Source of the DNA: SCUS01 sp966211675
GTDB taxonomy: Bacteria > Myxococcota_A > Polyangia > Polyangiales > Ga0077539
DNA length: 64,000 nucleotides
Assembly: GCA_966211675.1 (NCBI GenBank)
Contig: CBIHPK010000001.1
Location: 1-64,000 of the forward strand
Direction: 5' to 3'
Shown: positions 8,565 to 18,803 of the stretch, one piece after another
Position numbering within the stretch: position 1 is the stretch's first letter
How the letters are laid out: each line of letters opens with the position of its first letter
The notes under the pieces: model-generated
What the model saw: the letters and a program-made list of their open reading frames with translations, nothing else
Told to the model about the DNA's origin: nothing
Database searches by the model: none
Made by a program: the position numbers and the translations under genes

Positions 8565-9608
8565 TCACCCCCTCGGCCCCACGGTCACCACCCAAGCGCG
8601 CTCGTCGCGCCGCTCCCACCCGATGGTCACCGGGAGAAACCTCTCGATCACCGCCGCGTTGGTCGTCGTGTGCAGCGTCGGCTCGCCCGTCACGAAGCGC
8701 CCTCCGCCCGCGAGCGCCATCGGCAGCAGCAGCTGATCCGCCAGGTGCTCGCCCACCGGAACGCCCGCCTCCATCCACGCCAGCGCCTCCCTGGCCACGG
8801 CCTCGCCCACGGCCTCCGCCGAGCGGCCCTTCTCTCCGCAGAGCGTGAACACCTCCGTCGCGTGCTCGCACGCCACGTCCACCACCACCACGTTGCCCGG
8901 GCCCTGCTCCCTCGGCAGCGTCTCCACCCGAAGGCACTCTCGGCCCCAGCCGAGCACCTCGTCCGCGGCGGCCAGCTCCCGCTCCGCGATGCTCCCCGAC
9001 AGGCCCGCCACGCGCGCCACCGCGCGCCGCGCGAGCACCGCCCCCCGCTCCATGATCTCCACCCGCGCGAGCTCTCGCGACGGCGTCACCTTCAGCGTGA
9101 AGCGCCCGCCCCCCGCGGGATAGAACCCCGCCCGCTCGATGGAGCACTGCACCGTCGGCCCCATGCGGTTGATCACCGGCACGAAGGCCCGCTCGATGAA
9201 GTCATACGAAGGCGCCATCGGGTTGTGCGTGCCTCCCTCGAAGCTCACCACCGACGGACCCTCCGCGCAGAGCAGCGCCGGCAGCACCGTCTGCATCACC
9301 AGCATCGCGCTGCCCGCCGTCCCGACGCGGAAGGTGTACTCCCCCGCGCGCACCGGTCCCGGCGAGAAGGACACCTCTCGCGACCCGAGCTCGGCGCCCT
9401 CCACCGTCGCCCCGCTCAGCTCCGCCGCCGCCCGCAGCGCCGTGAGGTGCTGACGGAGCAGCCCCGGCTTCGCCCGCCCCGCGCGGACGTGGACCATCCG
9501 CAGAGGGGTTCCGGTCACCAGCGAGAGCGAGAGCGACGAGCGCAGCATCTGCCCGCCGCCCTCTCCCTCGGAGCCGTCCAGCGTCACCGTGTTCGTCTCG
9601 TCGCGCAT
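8565..9608 (-). CDS. rtcA: RNA 3'-terminal phosphate cyclase RtcA
   Basis: 347 residues, close to the usual length of about 340. RtcA converts RNA 3'-phosphates to 2',3'-cyclic phosphates using ATP, through a covalent His-AMP. The N-terminal motif EGGGQMLRSSLSLS, the central RVGTAGSAMLVMQT and THNPMAPSYDFIERAF segments, and HLADQLLLPMAL near residues 305-317, containing the expected nucleophilic His, are all present. It starts 7 bp after the rtcB stop, so the two are almost certainly one operon, rtcB first. Expression should depend on the sigma-54 promoter upstream of rtcB. No missing active-site residue was noticed. Confidence 0.95.
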   Translation of the reverse strand: MRDETNTVTLDGSEGEGGGQMLRSSLSLSLVTGTPLRMVHVRAGRAKPGLLRQHLTALRAAAELSGATVEGAELGSREVSFSPGPVRAGEYTFRVGTAGSAMLVMQTVLPALLCAEGPSVVSFEGGTHNPMAPSYDFIERAFVPVINRMGPTVQCSIERAGFYPAGGGRFTLKVTPSRELARVEIMERGAVLARRAVARVAGLSGSIAERELAAADEVLGWGRECLRVETLPREQGPGNVVVVDVACEHATEVFTLCGEKGRSAEAVGEAVAREALAWMEAGVPVGEHLADQLLLPMALAGGGRFVTGEPTLHTTTNAAVIERFLPVTIGWERRDERAWVVTVGPRG

Positions 9609-9615
9609 CGCCCGA

Positions 9616-10845
9616 TCACCCCTTCACGCAGACCACCTGGCGCAGCGTGTACACCACGTCCACGAGGTCGCGCTGCGCCTGCATCACGGCCTCGATGTCC
9701 TTGTAGGCGCCGGGCGTCTCGTCGATCACCTCGGCGTCCTTGCGGCACTCGATCCCCGCCGTCGCCTTCGCGTGGTCGTCGAGGGTGAACACCTTCCGAG
9801 CCTTCGTTCGCGTCATCGCCCGCCCCGCCCCGTGGCTGCACGAGTGGAAGCTCTCGGCGTTTCCCTTCCCCCGCACGATGAACGACCGCGCGCCCATGCT
9901 GCCGGGGATGATCCCCAGCTCGCCCTCGCGCGCCCGCACCGCGCCCTTGCGGGTCACCCACACGTTGCGGCCGTAGTGGTGCTCGCGGCTCACGTAGTTG
10001 TGGTGGCAGTTCACCGCCTCGAGCGAGGCCTCGAAGGGCGGGAGCAGCCCCGTCGAGCGCACCGCCTCCACCGTCGCGCGCATCATCAGCTCTCGGTTCA
10101 GCCGCGCGTACTCCTGCGCCCACCCGACGGCGTGCAGGTAGTCGTCGAAGTGCACGGTCCCCTCCGGCAGGTACGCGAGGTCCTGGTCCGGCAGGTGGAT
10201 GTGGTAGCGGGCCATGTCCTCACGGGCCTTCTCGATGAAGTGCGACCCGACGCGGTTCCCTACGCCGCGCGACCCGGAGTGCAGCATGAACCACACGCGG
10301 TCGCTCTCATCGAGGCACACCTCGATAAAGTGGTTCCCCGTGCCGAGCGTCCCGAGCTGCGAGCGCTCCGGGCCGCGACCGAGCCGCGGGTGCTTCTCCA
10401 CGATGGCCGCGTAGCCTTCGCTCAGCGAAGCCCACGCCTCGTCCACCGCCGCCGGCACGTCGTGCCACGCGCCGCGGTCGTTGCGCCCGCCGTTGTCCGT
10501 GCGCCCGTGCGGGACGGCCCGCTCGATGGCCGAGCGCAGCCCGAAGAGGTGGTCCGGCAGGTCGCTCGCGGTGAGGCTCGTGCGCGCCGCGATCATCCCG
10601 CAGCCGATGTCCACGCCCACCGCCGCCGGGATGATCGCCCCGCAGGTCGGCACCACGCTCCCCACGGTCGCGCCCTTGCCCACGTGCACGTCCGGCATCA
10701 CGGCCACCCACTTGTGGATGAAGGGCAGCCCCGCGAGGCGCGAGAGCTGACCGCGCGCCTGGTCCTCGATGGCGACGCCGCGCGTCCACGCCTTGATGGG
10801 CACACCCCCCTCGACCTCGAAGACCTCGTATCCGCGCTCGCTCAT
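9616..10845 (-). CDS. rtcB: RNA-splicing ligase RtcB (GTP/Mn-dependent)
   Basis: 409 residues. RtcB joins 2',3'-cyclic phosphate or 3'-phosphate ends to 5'-OH ends via a His-GMP intermediate. All signature motifs are visible: MPDVHVGKG, VGVDIGCGM (metal-binding Asp/Cys), GTGNHFIEV, HSGSRGVGN and SHGAGRAMTR, which carries the nucleophilic His. It belongs to the common bacterial type of about 400 residues. An AGGAGGT Shine-Dalgarno lies about 9 bp before the ATG. It is the first gene of rtcBA and is divergent from the activator gene rtcR. A canonical GG-N10-GC sigma-54 element lies 29-44 bp upstream of the start codon. Confidence 0.96.
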   Translation of the reverse strand: MSERGYEVFEVEGGVPIKAWTRGVAIEDQARGQLSRLAGLPFIHKWVAVMPDVHVGKGATVGSVVPTCGAIIPAAVGVDIGCGMIAARTSLTASDLPDHLFGLRSAIERAVPHGRTDNGGRNDRGAWHDVPAAVDEAWASLSEGYAAIVEKHPRLGRGPERSQLGTLGTGNHFIEVCLDESDRVWFMLHSGSRGVGNRVGSHFIEKAREDMARYHIHLPDQDLAYLPEGTVHFDDYLHAVGWAQEYARLNRELMMRATVEAVRSTGLLPPFEASLEAVNCHHNYVSREHHYGRNVWVTRKGAVRAREGELGIIPGSMGARSFIVRGKGNAESFHSCSHGAGRAMTRTKARKVFTLDDHAKATAGIECRKDAEVIDETPGAYKDIEAVMQAQRDLVDVVYTLRQVVCVKG

Positions 10846-10873
10846 GACCGGTGACCTCCTGATCCGGCCTTAT

Positions 10874-10889
10874 CGCAGGGCGCGTGCCA
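10874..10889 (-). promoter_or_regulatory. Sigma-54 (-24/-12) promoter of rtcBA
   Basis: Read on the minus strand the element is TGGCACGCGCCCTGCG. It has the full TGGCAC -24 box, exactly ten bases between the GG and GC, and a TGC -12 core, compared with the consensus TGGCAC-N5-TTGCA. It sits between the divergent rtcB and rtcR starts, pointing at rtcB. RtcR, encoded next door, carries the sigma-54 interaction domain that would activate it. Confidence 0.85.
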
Positions 10890-10932
10890 CCGCTGGAGCC
10901 GCAGAAATCCCGCAGAAGGCGAAGATCGCTAC

Positions 10933-10954
10933 GATACCCTGGTATCAGGTACCT
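10933..10954. promoter_or_regulatory. Paired palindromes upstream of rtcR, possible RtcR site
   Basis: GATACC-CT-GGTATC (10933-10946) is immediately followed by the palindrome AGGTACCT (10947-10954), ending 7 bp before the rtcR ATG. They are about 45-80 bp from the -24/-12 element of rtcBA, a plausible distance for an upstream activator site and also for autoregulation. The role is inferred from position and symmetry. Confidence 0.45.
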
Positions 10955-10961
10955 TATCCCC

Positions 10962-12599
10962 ATGGCGAAGAAGAAGCCCACGGTGGTGATCGGGCTGCTC
11001 GGTCCGATGCTCGACTCCGGCGCCCGCGAGCAGCGCTGGGAGCGATGGCGTCCGTCCGTGGCCGTGTGCCAGCACCCGGACCTGCTGGTGTCGCGCTTCG
11101 AGCTGCTGCACCAGCCCCAGTACGCGAGCCTCGCCAGGGTGATCCGCCAGGACATCGCCTCGGTCTCGCCGGAGACGAAGGTGAATCTCGTCCCCTGCGC
11201 CATGGCCGACCCGTGGGACCTCGAGGAGGTCTACGCCGCCCTGCACGACTTCGCGCGGGCCTACCCCTTCGACCCGGAGCGCGAGGACTACCTCGTGCAC
11301 ATCACCACCGGCACGCACGTCGCGCAGATCGTGCTCTTCCTGCTCACCGAGTCGCGGCACCTTCCGGCCACGCTGCTCCAGACCTCGCCGCCCACGCGCG
11401 CCGACCGCGACGCGGCCTCTCGCACCGCGGGCACCTGGCGGGCGATCGACCTCGACCTCTCGCGCTACGACCGCCTCGCGTCGCGCTTCGCCGCCGAGGC
11501 CCGCGAGCGCACCGGCGGGCTCAAGGCCGGGATCGAGACCCGCAACGCGGCCTTCAACGCGCTCATCGACCGCATCGAGCGCGTGGCCCTCGCGTCGCGC
11601 GCCCCGATGCTGCTCACGGGCCCCACCGGCGCGGGCAAGTCGCAGCTCGCGGGGCGCATCTTCGCGCTGAAGAAGTCCAAGCGGCAGGTGGCCGGAGAGC
11701 TGGTGGAGGTCAACTGCGCGACGCTGCGAGGCGACGGCGCGATGTCGACGCTCTTCGGCCACGCCAAGGGGGCCTTCACCGGCGCCATGACCGAGCGCGA
11801 GGGGCTGCTGCGCAAGGCCGACAAGGGCGCGCTCTTCCTCGACGAGATCGCCGAGCTCGGGCTCGACGAGCAGGCGATGCTGCTGCGGGCCCTGGAGGAG
11901 AAGTGCTTCCGCCCGATGGGCAGCGACCGCGAGGTGAAGAGCGACTTCCAGCTCCTGGCGGGCACGCACCGCGACCTCGCCGCGCGCGTCGCCGAGGGCA
12001 CCTTCCGCGAGGACCTCCTCGCCCGCATCGAGCTCTGGACCTTCGCGCTCCCCGGGCTGCGAGACCGCCCGGAGGACGTCGAGCCCAACCTCGATTTCGA
12101 GCTCGCCTCCTGCGAGCGCGCGATGGGCTCGCGCGTCACCATGAGCCGCGAGGCGCGCTCCCGCTTCGTGGCCTTCGCGACCTCCGCGGAGGCCCCCTGG
12201 CCGGGCAACTTCCGCGACTTCAGCGCGGCCATCACCCGCATGGCGACGCTCTGCCCGGGCGGCCGCATCGACGTCGCCACGGTGGACGAGGAGGTCTCGC
12301 GGCTGCGCGCCCGCTGGCGCCTCTCGGCCGGGGCCCACGTCCCGGTCGAGACCTCCGGCGACGACTCGCTCCTGCGCTCGACGCTCGGCGACGGCGTGGC
12401 CGCGCTCGACCGCTTCGACCGGGCGCAGCTCGCGGACGTGCTGCGGGTGTGCCGCGCGTCGCCCACGCTCTCCGCCGCGGGCCGGGAGCTCTTCGCGGTG
12501 TCCCGCAGCGGCAAGGCCTCGGTCAACGACGCCGACCGGCTGCGGAAATACCTCGCCCGCTACGGCCTCTCCTGGGAGTCCGCGCGCGGCGGTCGATAG
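10962..12599 (+). CDS. rtcR: RtcR: CARF-domain sigma-54-dependent activator of rtcBA
   Basis: 545 residues. The N-terminal about 180 residues form the RtcR/CARF-type sensory domain (VVIGLLGPMLDSG; VHITTGTHVAQIVLFLL). A central AAA+ domain carries Walker A GPTGAGKS, an intact GAFTGA loop for sigma-54 contact, Walker B ALFLDEIAEL and an arginine-finger region. The C-terminus is a short helical DNA-binding region (SAAGRELFAVSRS). CARF domains bind cyclic oligonucleotide or RNA-end ligands, and RtcR is known to release its ATPase on an RNA-damage signal. The ATG at 10962 is used because the CARF homology starts there; longer in-frame starts would cover the promoter region. It is divergent from rtcBA. 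Confidence 0.95.
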   Translation: MAKKKPTVVIGLLGPMLDSGAREQRWERWRPSVAVCQHPDLLVSRFELLHQPQYASLARVIRQDIASVSPETKVNLVPCAMADPWDLEEVYAALHDFARAYPFDPEREDYLVHITTGTHVAQIVLFLLTESRHLPATLLQTSPPTRADRDAASRTAGTWRAIDLDLSRYDRLASRFAAEARERTGGLKAGIETRNAAFNALIDRIERVALASRAPMLLTGPTGAGKSQLAGRIFALKKSKRQVAGELVEVNCATLRGDGAMSTLFGHAKGAFTGAMTEREGLLRKADKGALFLDEIAELGLDEQAMLLRALEEKCFRPMGSDREVKSDFQLLAGTHRDLAARVAEGTFREDLLARIELWTFALPGLRDRPEDVEPNLDFELASCERAMGSRVTMSREARSRFVAFATSAEAPWPGNFRDFSAAITRMATLCPGGRIDVATVDEEVSRLRARWRLSAGAHVPVETSGDDSLLRSTLGDGVAALDRFDRAQLADVLRVCRASPTLSAAGRELFAVSRSGKASVNDADRLRKYLARYGLSWESARGGR

Positions 12600-12608
12600 G
12601 CGCGGCCC

Positions 12609-14059
<1,451 letters not shown>

Positions 14060-14078
<19 letters not shown>

Positions 14079-15238
14079 GGGGGCGTGGACCCGGTCCTCG
14101 GCAGGTCGATGCTGAAGGTCATCCCGCCGCGCTCCTGGCGCCGCGCGTCCACCGTGCCGCCGTGCATCTCCACGAAGGCCTTGACCACGCTCAGCCCGAG
14201 CCCGAGGCCCCGCGCCCCGAACTCGTAGGTGCCCGACGAGTGGCGCTCCGTGTCGAAGCCCGTGAAGAAGGGCTCGAACAGGTACTCCATGGACGAGTCC
14301 GGGACCCCCTCGCCGGAGTCGCGCACCTCGATGCGGGCGCTACCGTCCACGCGCCTCGCGGTCACCGTCACCGTCCCCCCGTCGGGGGTGAACTTGATCG
14401 CGTTGAGCAGCAGCTGGTTGAGGCTGTCCTCGATCTTGGGCACGTCGACGTCGACGGTGCCGAGGTCCGACGGGGCATCGACGACCAGCACCTGGTGCCG
14501 CTGATCGACGAAGGGCCGCACCTCGTCGGCGGCCTCGCGGACGATCGCCGCGAGCTCGATGGGCTCCTTCTCCATGCCGCGCGCGAAGTGCTCGCCGTGC
14601 AGCAGCACCATGAGCTGCTCGGAGCGGCGGTAGAGGCGCTGCGCGGCCCGCTCGATGCGAGCGAGCCAGTCGCGCACCTCCGGCGGCGCGAGCCCCGGGG
14701 CGCGCAGCGAGAGCCGGGTGAGCCCGAGCTGGATGGTCAGCGGCGTGCGCAGCTCGTGGCCCACCACCCGGATGAACGCGCTCTTGAGGTCGCTCGCGCG
14801 GGCGAGCGTGGCGTTCTTCACCTCCAGCTCCTCCAGCAGCCGACGGCGCTCGATCACCAGCTCGTACCGGCGGCACGCCTCGCGGATCACCAGCTGGAGC
14901 TCCTCCGGATCCCACGGCTTGGTGATGTACCGGTAGACGGAGCCGCGGTTGATGGCGTCGATGACCGCGGGGAGGTCGGCGTACCCGGTGAAGAGCAGCC
15001 GCACCGCGTCGGGGTACTCGTCGCAGATGCGGTGCAGGAACTCCACCCCGGTCATCTCGGGCATGCGCTGGTCGGTCATGACCACGTGCACCTCGTTCTC
15101 CGCGAGCAGGCGCATCGCCTCCGAGGCCCGCGTGGCGCCGAGAACGTTGTATTCGAGGCGCAGCAGGTCCTTGACGCTCTGGATCACGTCCGGCTCATCG
15201 TCGACCACCAGCACCGTGTGCCGCTTCGCGTGCTTCAT
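14060..15238 (-). CDS. Receiver-histidine kinase hybrid
   Basis: 392 residues. The N-terminal receiver has VVDDEPD, the phospho-Asp56 in MTDQRMPEMTG and Lys107 in YITKPWDPEEL, a form typical of RpfG-type receivers. A coiled coil leads into HisKA with the H-box VVGHELRTPL (His161) and HATPase_c (LLLNAIKFTPDGG, DSGEGVP, GLGLGLSVV). There is no membrane segment, so it likely acts as an intracellular relay regulated by an upstream kinase. The opposing histidine kinase gene, which overlaps it tail to tail, and the receiver gene beyond it are natural candidates as partners. Confidence 0.88.
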
Positions 15239-15327
15239 CGGCGGTGTTCACCCTCTCGCGTACTGACCTGCGAGGCCTCTATGGCGCCGCCTCCCCCGGG
15301 CGTCGAGCGGTGACCCTGGAAGAGCGC

Positions 15328-15732
15328 TCAGCCGTGGGGCTGCCCGTCGAGGACGTGGTGCCGGAGCGTGGCCATCAGGTCGTCCGGGTCGAAGGGCTTG
15401 GTCAGGAACTCCCGCACCTCGAGCTCCTTCGCCCGCCGCTTCGCGTCGGCCTCCGTGAGCGCGCTCAGGATCACCACCGGCACGTCGTGCGTCGCCTCGT
15501 CGGCCCTCAACCGCCGGCACACCTCGAAGCCGTCGATGTCCGGGAGCATCAGGTCGAGCAGCACCAGCGCGGGCCGGTGCGCCCCGAGCTCCCTCATGGC
15601 GCTGGCCCCGTCGAGCGCGCGCCGATACCTGAACCCCGCCAGGCGCACGTACGCCCCGAGCATCTCGTTGAGATCCGGATCGTCCTCGACCACCAGCACT
15701 TCCGCGGCGTTCACGGCGTCCATTCGCTCCAT
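15328..15732 (-). CDS. Single-domain response regulator
   Basis: 134 residues from the ATG at 15732; a further ATG at 15723 has GGAG three bases before it and may be the real start. It is a CheY-like receiver with VVEDDPD, phospho-Asp60 in LLDLMLPDIDG, the Ser/Thr region VILSALTEAD and the Lys in FLTKPFDPDDL. There is no output domain. It lies 89 bp upstream of the receiver-kinase gene on the same strand and could be part of the same phosphorelay. Confidence 0.88.
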   Translation of the reverse strand: MERMDAVNAAEVLVVEDDPDLNEMLGAYVRLAGFRYRRALDGASAMRELGAHRPALVLLDLMLPDIDGFEVCRRLRADEATHDVPVVILSALTEADAKRRAKELEVREFLTKPFDPDDLMATLRHHVLDGQPHG

Positions 15733-15824
15733 GGCTTTCGATCTACCACATGCGTCCCAATAGAACGGCGTGGTAGCCTCCCTGGTTCCGAAACGATCGT
15801 CCACCGTCGGCCTGAGCGGATTCA

Positions 15825-16271
15825 GTGTCACTCACCGAACGACCCACCCCCGACGCCGTCACCCACGCGATCGACGAATACCTCCGGTACGCCTACGAGG
15901 GCGCTCCCCCGGCCCCGGTCGCGGCGCTGGTCGACGAGGTCCGCCACGCGCCGCCCGACGGGCTCTACGACTGCCCCGCCTTCGAGCGCGACGGCGACAC
16001 CCGCTTCGCCCTGCGCCTCGGCAACCGGTACTACCCCCACATGAAGCTCGTCATCGAGCACCTGGCCTCCAAGGACGCCTGGTTCTTCCGCGCCGACACG
16101 CACGACCAGCACGTCACCGTCGAGCCCTCGGACCCCGACTACCCCGCCTTCCAGGCCCTCACGGCCCACAACCGCTCCATCGCCGCCGCCATCGAGACGG
16201 CCTGGACCGAGGAGGGCCTCGACACCTTCCGGGCCTTCCTGCGCCGCGACCTCGACGCCCGCCGCCACTGA
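15825..16271 (+). CDS. Conserved hypothetical protein, 148 residues
   Basis: A soluble acidic protein that I cannot assign to a family. It opens with a helical segment (VTHAIDEYLRYAYEGAP) and has a central beta-rich part (FALRLGNRYYPHMKLVIEHL, DAWFFRADTHDQHV) and an ending helix rich in Arg and Asp. The HxxH-like TH-DQH pair might bind metal, but that is only a guess. The start is a GTG at 15825, since no in-frame ATG precedes the conserved-looking part. It is divergent from the receiver gene and 34 bp ahead of crtD on the same strand, so it may be cotranscribed with the carotenoid genes. Confidence 0.65.
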   Translation: MSLTERPTPDAVTHAIDEYLRYAYEGAPPAPVAALVDEVRHAPPDGLYDCPAFERDGDTRFALRLGNRYYPHMKLVIEHLASKDAWFFRADTHDQHVTVEPSDPDYPAFQALTAHNRSIAAAIETAWTEEGLDTFRAFLRRDLDARRH

Positions 16272-16305
16272 TCGCCCCTCATCTCTCGACCAGGAAGGTG
16301 CGCCC

Positions 16306-17907
16306 GTGAGCCCACTTCGGGCATCACAGTCTCCGATGGCCGACGGACCCACCCCCCTGCACCCCCCCCAGCGCGTCGTCGTCGTCGGCGCCGGCGTCGG
16401 GGCCCTGAGCGCCTCCATCGCCCTGGCCTCCCGCGGGATCGACGTCACGGTGGTCGAGCGAGCGCCCCGGGTGGGCGGCAAGATGCGCGAGCTCGAGGTC
16501 GTCGGCCGTCGCATCGACTCGGGCCCCACGGTGCTCACCGTGCGCTCGGTCTTCGACGAGCTCTTCGCCGCCGCGGGCGCCTCGCTCGACGCCTACGTCA
16601 CCCTCGACCCGGTGGAGGTGCTCGCCCGCCACGCCTGGGCCGACGGGTCGCGCCTCGACCTCTACCGCGACATCGACCGCACCGCGGACGCCATCGGCGC
16701 CCTCGCCGGGTCTCGCGAGGCCTCCGGGTACCGGGCCTTCTGCGCCTACGCGAAGCGCATCCACGACCAGGTCGAGGGGCCCTTCATGCGCTCCCAGCGG
16801 CCCACCCTCGGGAGCGTGGTGCGCGAGCAGGGCCTGCGCGGGATGCTCTCGCTGGCCCGCATCGACGCGACCCGCACGCTCTGGTCGTCGCTCGGGGACT
16901 TCTTCCGAGACCCCCGGCTGCTCCAGCTCTTCGGGCGCTACGCGACCTACTGCGGGTCGTCGCCCTTCCTCGCGCCCGCCACGCTCAACGTGATCGCCCA
17001 CGTCGAGCGCGAGGGGGTCTGGGTCGTCCGCGGCGGCATGGCCCGGCTCGCGGAGGCCCTCGCGCGCCTCGCCACGGAGCGCGGCGTGACCTTCTCGCTG
17101 GGCCACGGAGTGAGCGAGGTGCTCACCCGGGGAGGCCGGGCGACCGGGGTGCGCCTGGACGACGGCCGCGGCATCGAGGCCGACGCGGTGGTGTTCAACG
17201 GCGACGTCGGGGCGCTCTCCTCGGGCCTCCTCGGCCGGGAGGCGCAGCGAGCGTGGACCGTCGACCCGGGGGCTGGTCGCTCGCTCTCGGCGGTGACCTT
17301 CAGCGCGGTGGCGAAGGCCGACGGCTTCCCCCTGGTGAGGCACAACGTGTTCTTCAGCCGGGACTATCCGCGCGAGTTTCGCGAGATCACCGACGGCGAC
17401 TCGCTGCCCTCCGACCCGACCGTCTACGTCTGCGCCCAGGACCGCGACGACACCGCCCGCACGCCCGCCACCAGCGACGGGCGGGAGCGGCTGTTCCTGA
17501 TCGTGAACGCCCCCGCGCGAGGCGACCGGCGCCCCTTCTCCGAGGACGAAATCGAACGATGCGAGACCACGACCCGACGACACCTCGACGCGCTCGGACT
17601 GAGCCTGGACTGGGACCCCTCACGGCGCGCGATCACCACGCCGACGGACTTCGAGCGGATGTTCCCTGCGACGGGGGGCTCCCTCTACGGCCCTCCCTCG
17701 CACGGGTGGACCTCTCCGCTGGCGAGGGCTCCGTCGCGCTCGAAGCTCCCGGGGCTCTACCTCTGCGGAGGGAGCGCCCACCCGGGGGCCGGGGTCCCGA
17801 TGGTGGCGAGGAGCGGGCTGCTGGCGGCGGAGAGCGTGCTCTCGGACCTCGCTTCGACCGCGCGCTCACCCGCGGCGGCTACGCGTGGTGGTACGTCGAC
17901 GCGCTGA
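16306..17907 (+). CDS. crtD: Carotenoid desaturase/oxidase, CrtD-like (CrtI family)
   Basis: 533 residues. An FAD-binding GxGxxG fold opens the protein (VVVVGAGVGALSASIAL), followed by the family segment GGKMRELEVVGRRIDSGPTV and, at the C-terminus, LYLCGGSAHPGAGVPMVARSG, which is diagnostic of CrtI-type desaturases. The neighbouring crtC suggests the CrtD subtype, 1-hydroxycarotenoid 3,4-desaturase, rather than phytoene desaturase. The GTG at 16306 is preferred because AGGAAGG lies 7 bp upstream; an ATG at 16336 is the alternative. The last 17 or so codons (after AAESVLSDL) read into the crtC frame and are unusual for the family. Confidence 0.85.
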   Translation: MSPLRASQSPMADGPTPLHPPQRVVVVGAGVGALSASIALASRGIDVTVVERAPRVGGKMRELEVVGRRIDSGPTVLTVRSVFDELFAAAGASLDAYVTLDPVEVLARHAWADGSRLDLYRDIDRTADAIGALAGSREASGYRAFCAYAKRIHDQVEGPFMRSQRPTLGSVVREQGLRGMLSLARIDATRTLWSSLGDFFRDPRLLQLFGRYATYCGSSPFLAPATLNVIAHVEREGVWVVRGGMARLAEALARLATERGVTFSLGHGVSEVLTRGGRATGVRLDDGRGIEADAVVFNGDVGALSSGLLGREAQRAWTVDPGAGRSLSAVTFSAVAKADGFPLVRHNVFFSRDYPREFREITDGDSLPSDPTVYVCAQDRDDTARTPATSDGRERLFLIVNAPARGDRRPFSEDEIERCETTTRRHLDALGLSLDWDPSRRAITTPTDFERMFPATGGSLYGPPSHGWTSPLARAPSRSKLPGLYLCGGSAHPGAGVPMVARSGLLAAESVLSDLASTARSPAAATRGGTSTR

Positions 17908-18803
17908 GCGACGACGGCCAGCACGGCCTCACCCTCATCGGCATGGTGGGCAACGTGTTCTCGCCCTGGTACGCCCGCTCGCGCGCCGAGGCCTCGGCCC
18001 GCGGCGCCAAGGCCGACCCGCTCGAGCACTGCACCATGAACGTCGCCCTCTACGGCCCTCGCTCGGCCACCTGGGCGCTCACCGAGCGGGGCTCGTCCGA
18101 GGTCCGCCGCGGCCCGTCGCAGCTCACCATCGGCGCGAGCAGCCTGCGCTGGGAGCGCGGCGAGCTCCTCATCGAGCTCCGCGAGCAGACCTCGCCCTTC
18201 CCCTCGCCGATCCGCGGTCGCATCGTCGGTCGGGTGCGGGTGATCCCGATCGTCCACCACGGGGCGCCGCAGGCCCTCGACGCCGCGGGCCGCCACCTCT
18301 GGTGGGCCGTGGCGCCGCTCTGCCGCGTCGAGGTCGAGCTGACCGAGCCATCGCTCCGCTGGTCGGGCACCGGCTACCACGACGCCAACGCCGGCGACGC
18401 TCCCCTCGAGGACGACTTCCACGGCTGGGACTGGTCCCGCGCGGACGTCGACGGCCGGCCCGTGATCCTCTACGACGCCACGGCGCGCGACGGTCGGCGC
18501 ACCCGCTCCCGGCTCGCGAGGCGCTACCACGCCGACGGCAGCGCGGAGGTCATCGAGCTCCCCTCCGAGCACCCGCTGGGGCGCACCCGCTGGGGCGTCT
18601 CGCGAGGCACCCGCTGCGACCGAGGCGAGCGAGCGAGGGTCGCCCGCACCCTGGAGGACGCGCCCTTCTACGCTCGCAGCGTGCTCTCCACCTCGCTGCT
18701 GGGATCGCGCGTCCACGCCATGCACGAGAGCGTCGACCTCGACCGCTTCGCCTCCTCCTGGGTGCGCTTCCTCATCCCCTTCCGGATGCGTCGCGGCGCG
18801 TGA
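17706..18803 (+). CDS. crtC: Carotenoid 1,2-hydratase (hydroxyneurosporene synthase) CrtC
   Basis: The CrtC family adds water to the terminal double bond of acyclic carotenoids. Homology is obvious from GPRFDRALTRGGYAWWYVDALSDDG-like residues (about 45 onward) through FHGWDWSRADVDGR to SVDLDRFASSWVRFLIPFR. The start is uncertain. The conserved part begins near 17842, inside the crtD reading frame, with no ATG nearby. I chose GTG 17706; ATG 17559 would add even more sequence that reads as crtD in another frame. Either it initiates at a non-ATG codon within crtD, or the sequence has a frameshift. The stop overlaps the next start (GTGA). Confidence 0.8.
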   Translation: MDLSAGEGSVALEAPGALPLRRERPPGGRGPDGGEERAAGGGERALGPRFDRALTRGGYAWWYVDALSDDGQHGLTLIGMVGNVFSPWYARSRAEASARGAKADPLEHCTMNVALYGPRSATWALTERGSSEVRRGPSQLTIGASSLRWERGELLIELREQTSPFPSPIRGRIVGRVRVIPIVHHGAPQALDAAGRHLWWAVAPLCRVEVELTEPSLRWSGTGYHDANAGDAPLEDDFHGWDWSRADVDGRPVILYDATARDGRRTRSRLARRYHADGSAEVIELPSEHPLGRTRWGVSRGTRCDRGERARVARTLEDAPFYARSVLSTSLLGSRVHAMHESVDLDRFASSWVRFLIPFRMRRGA

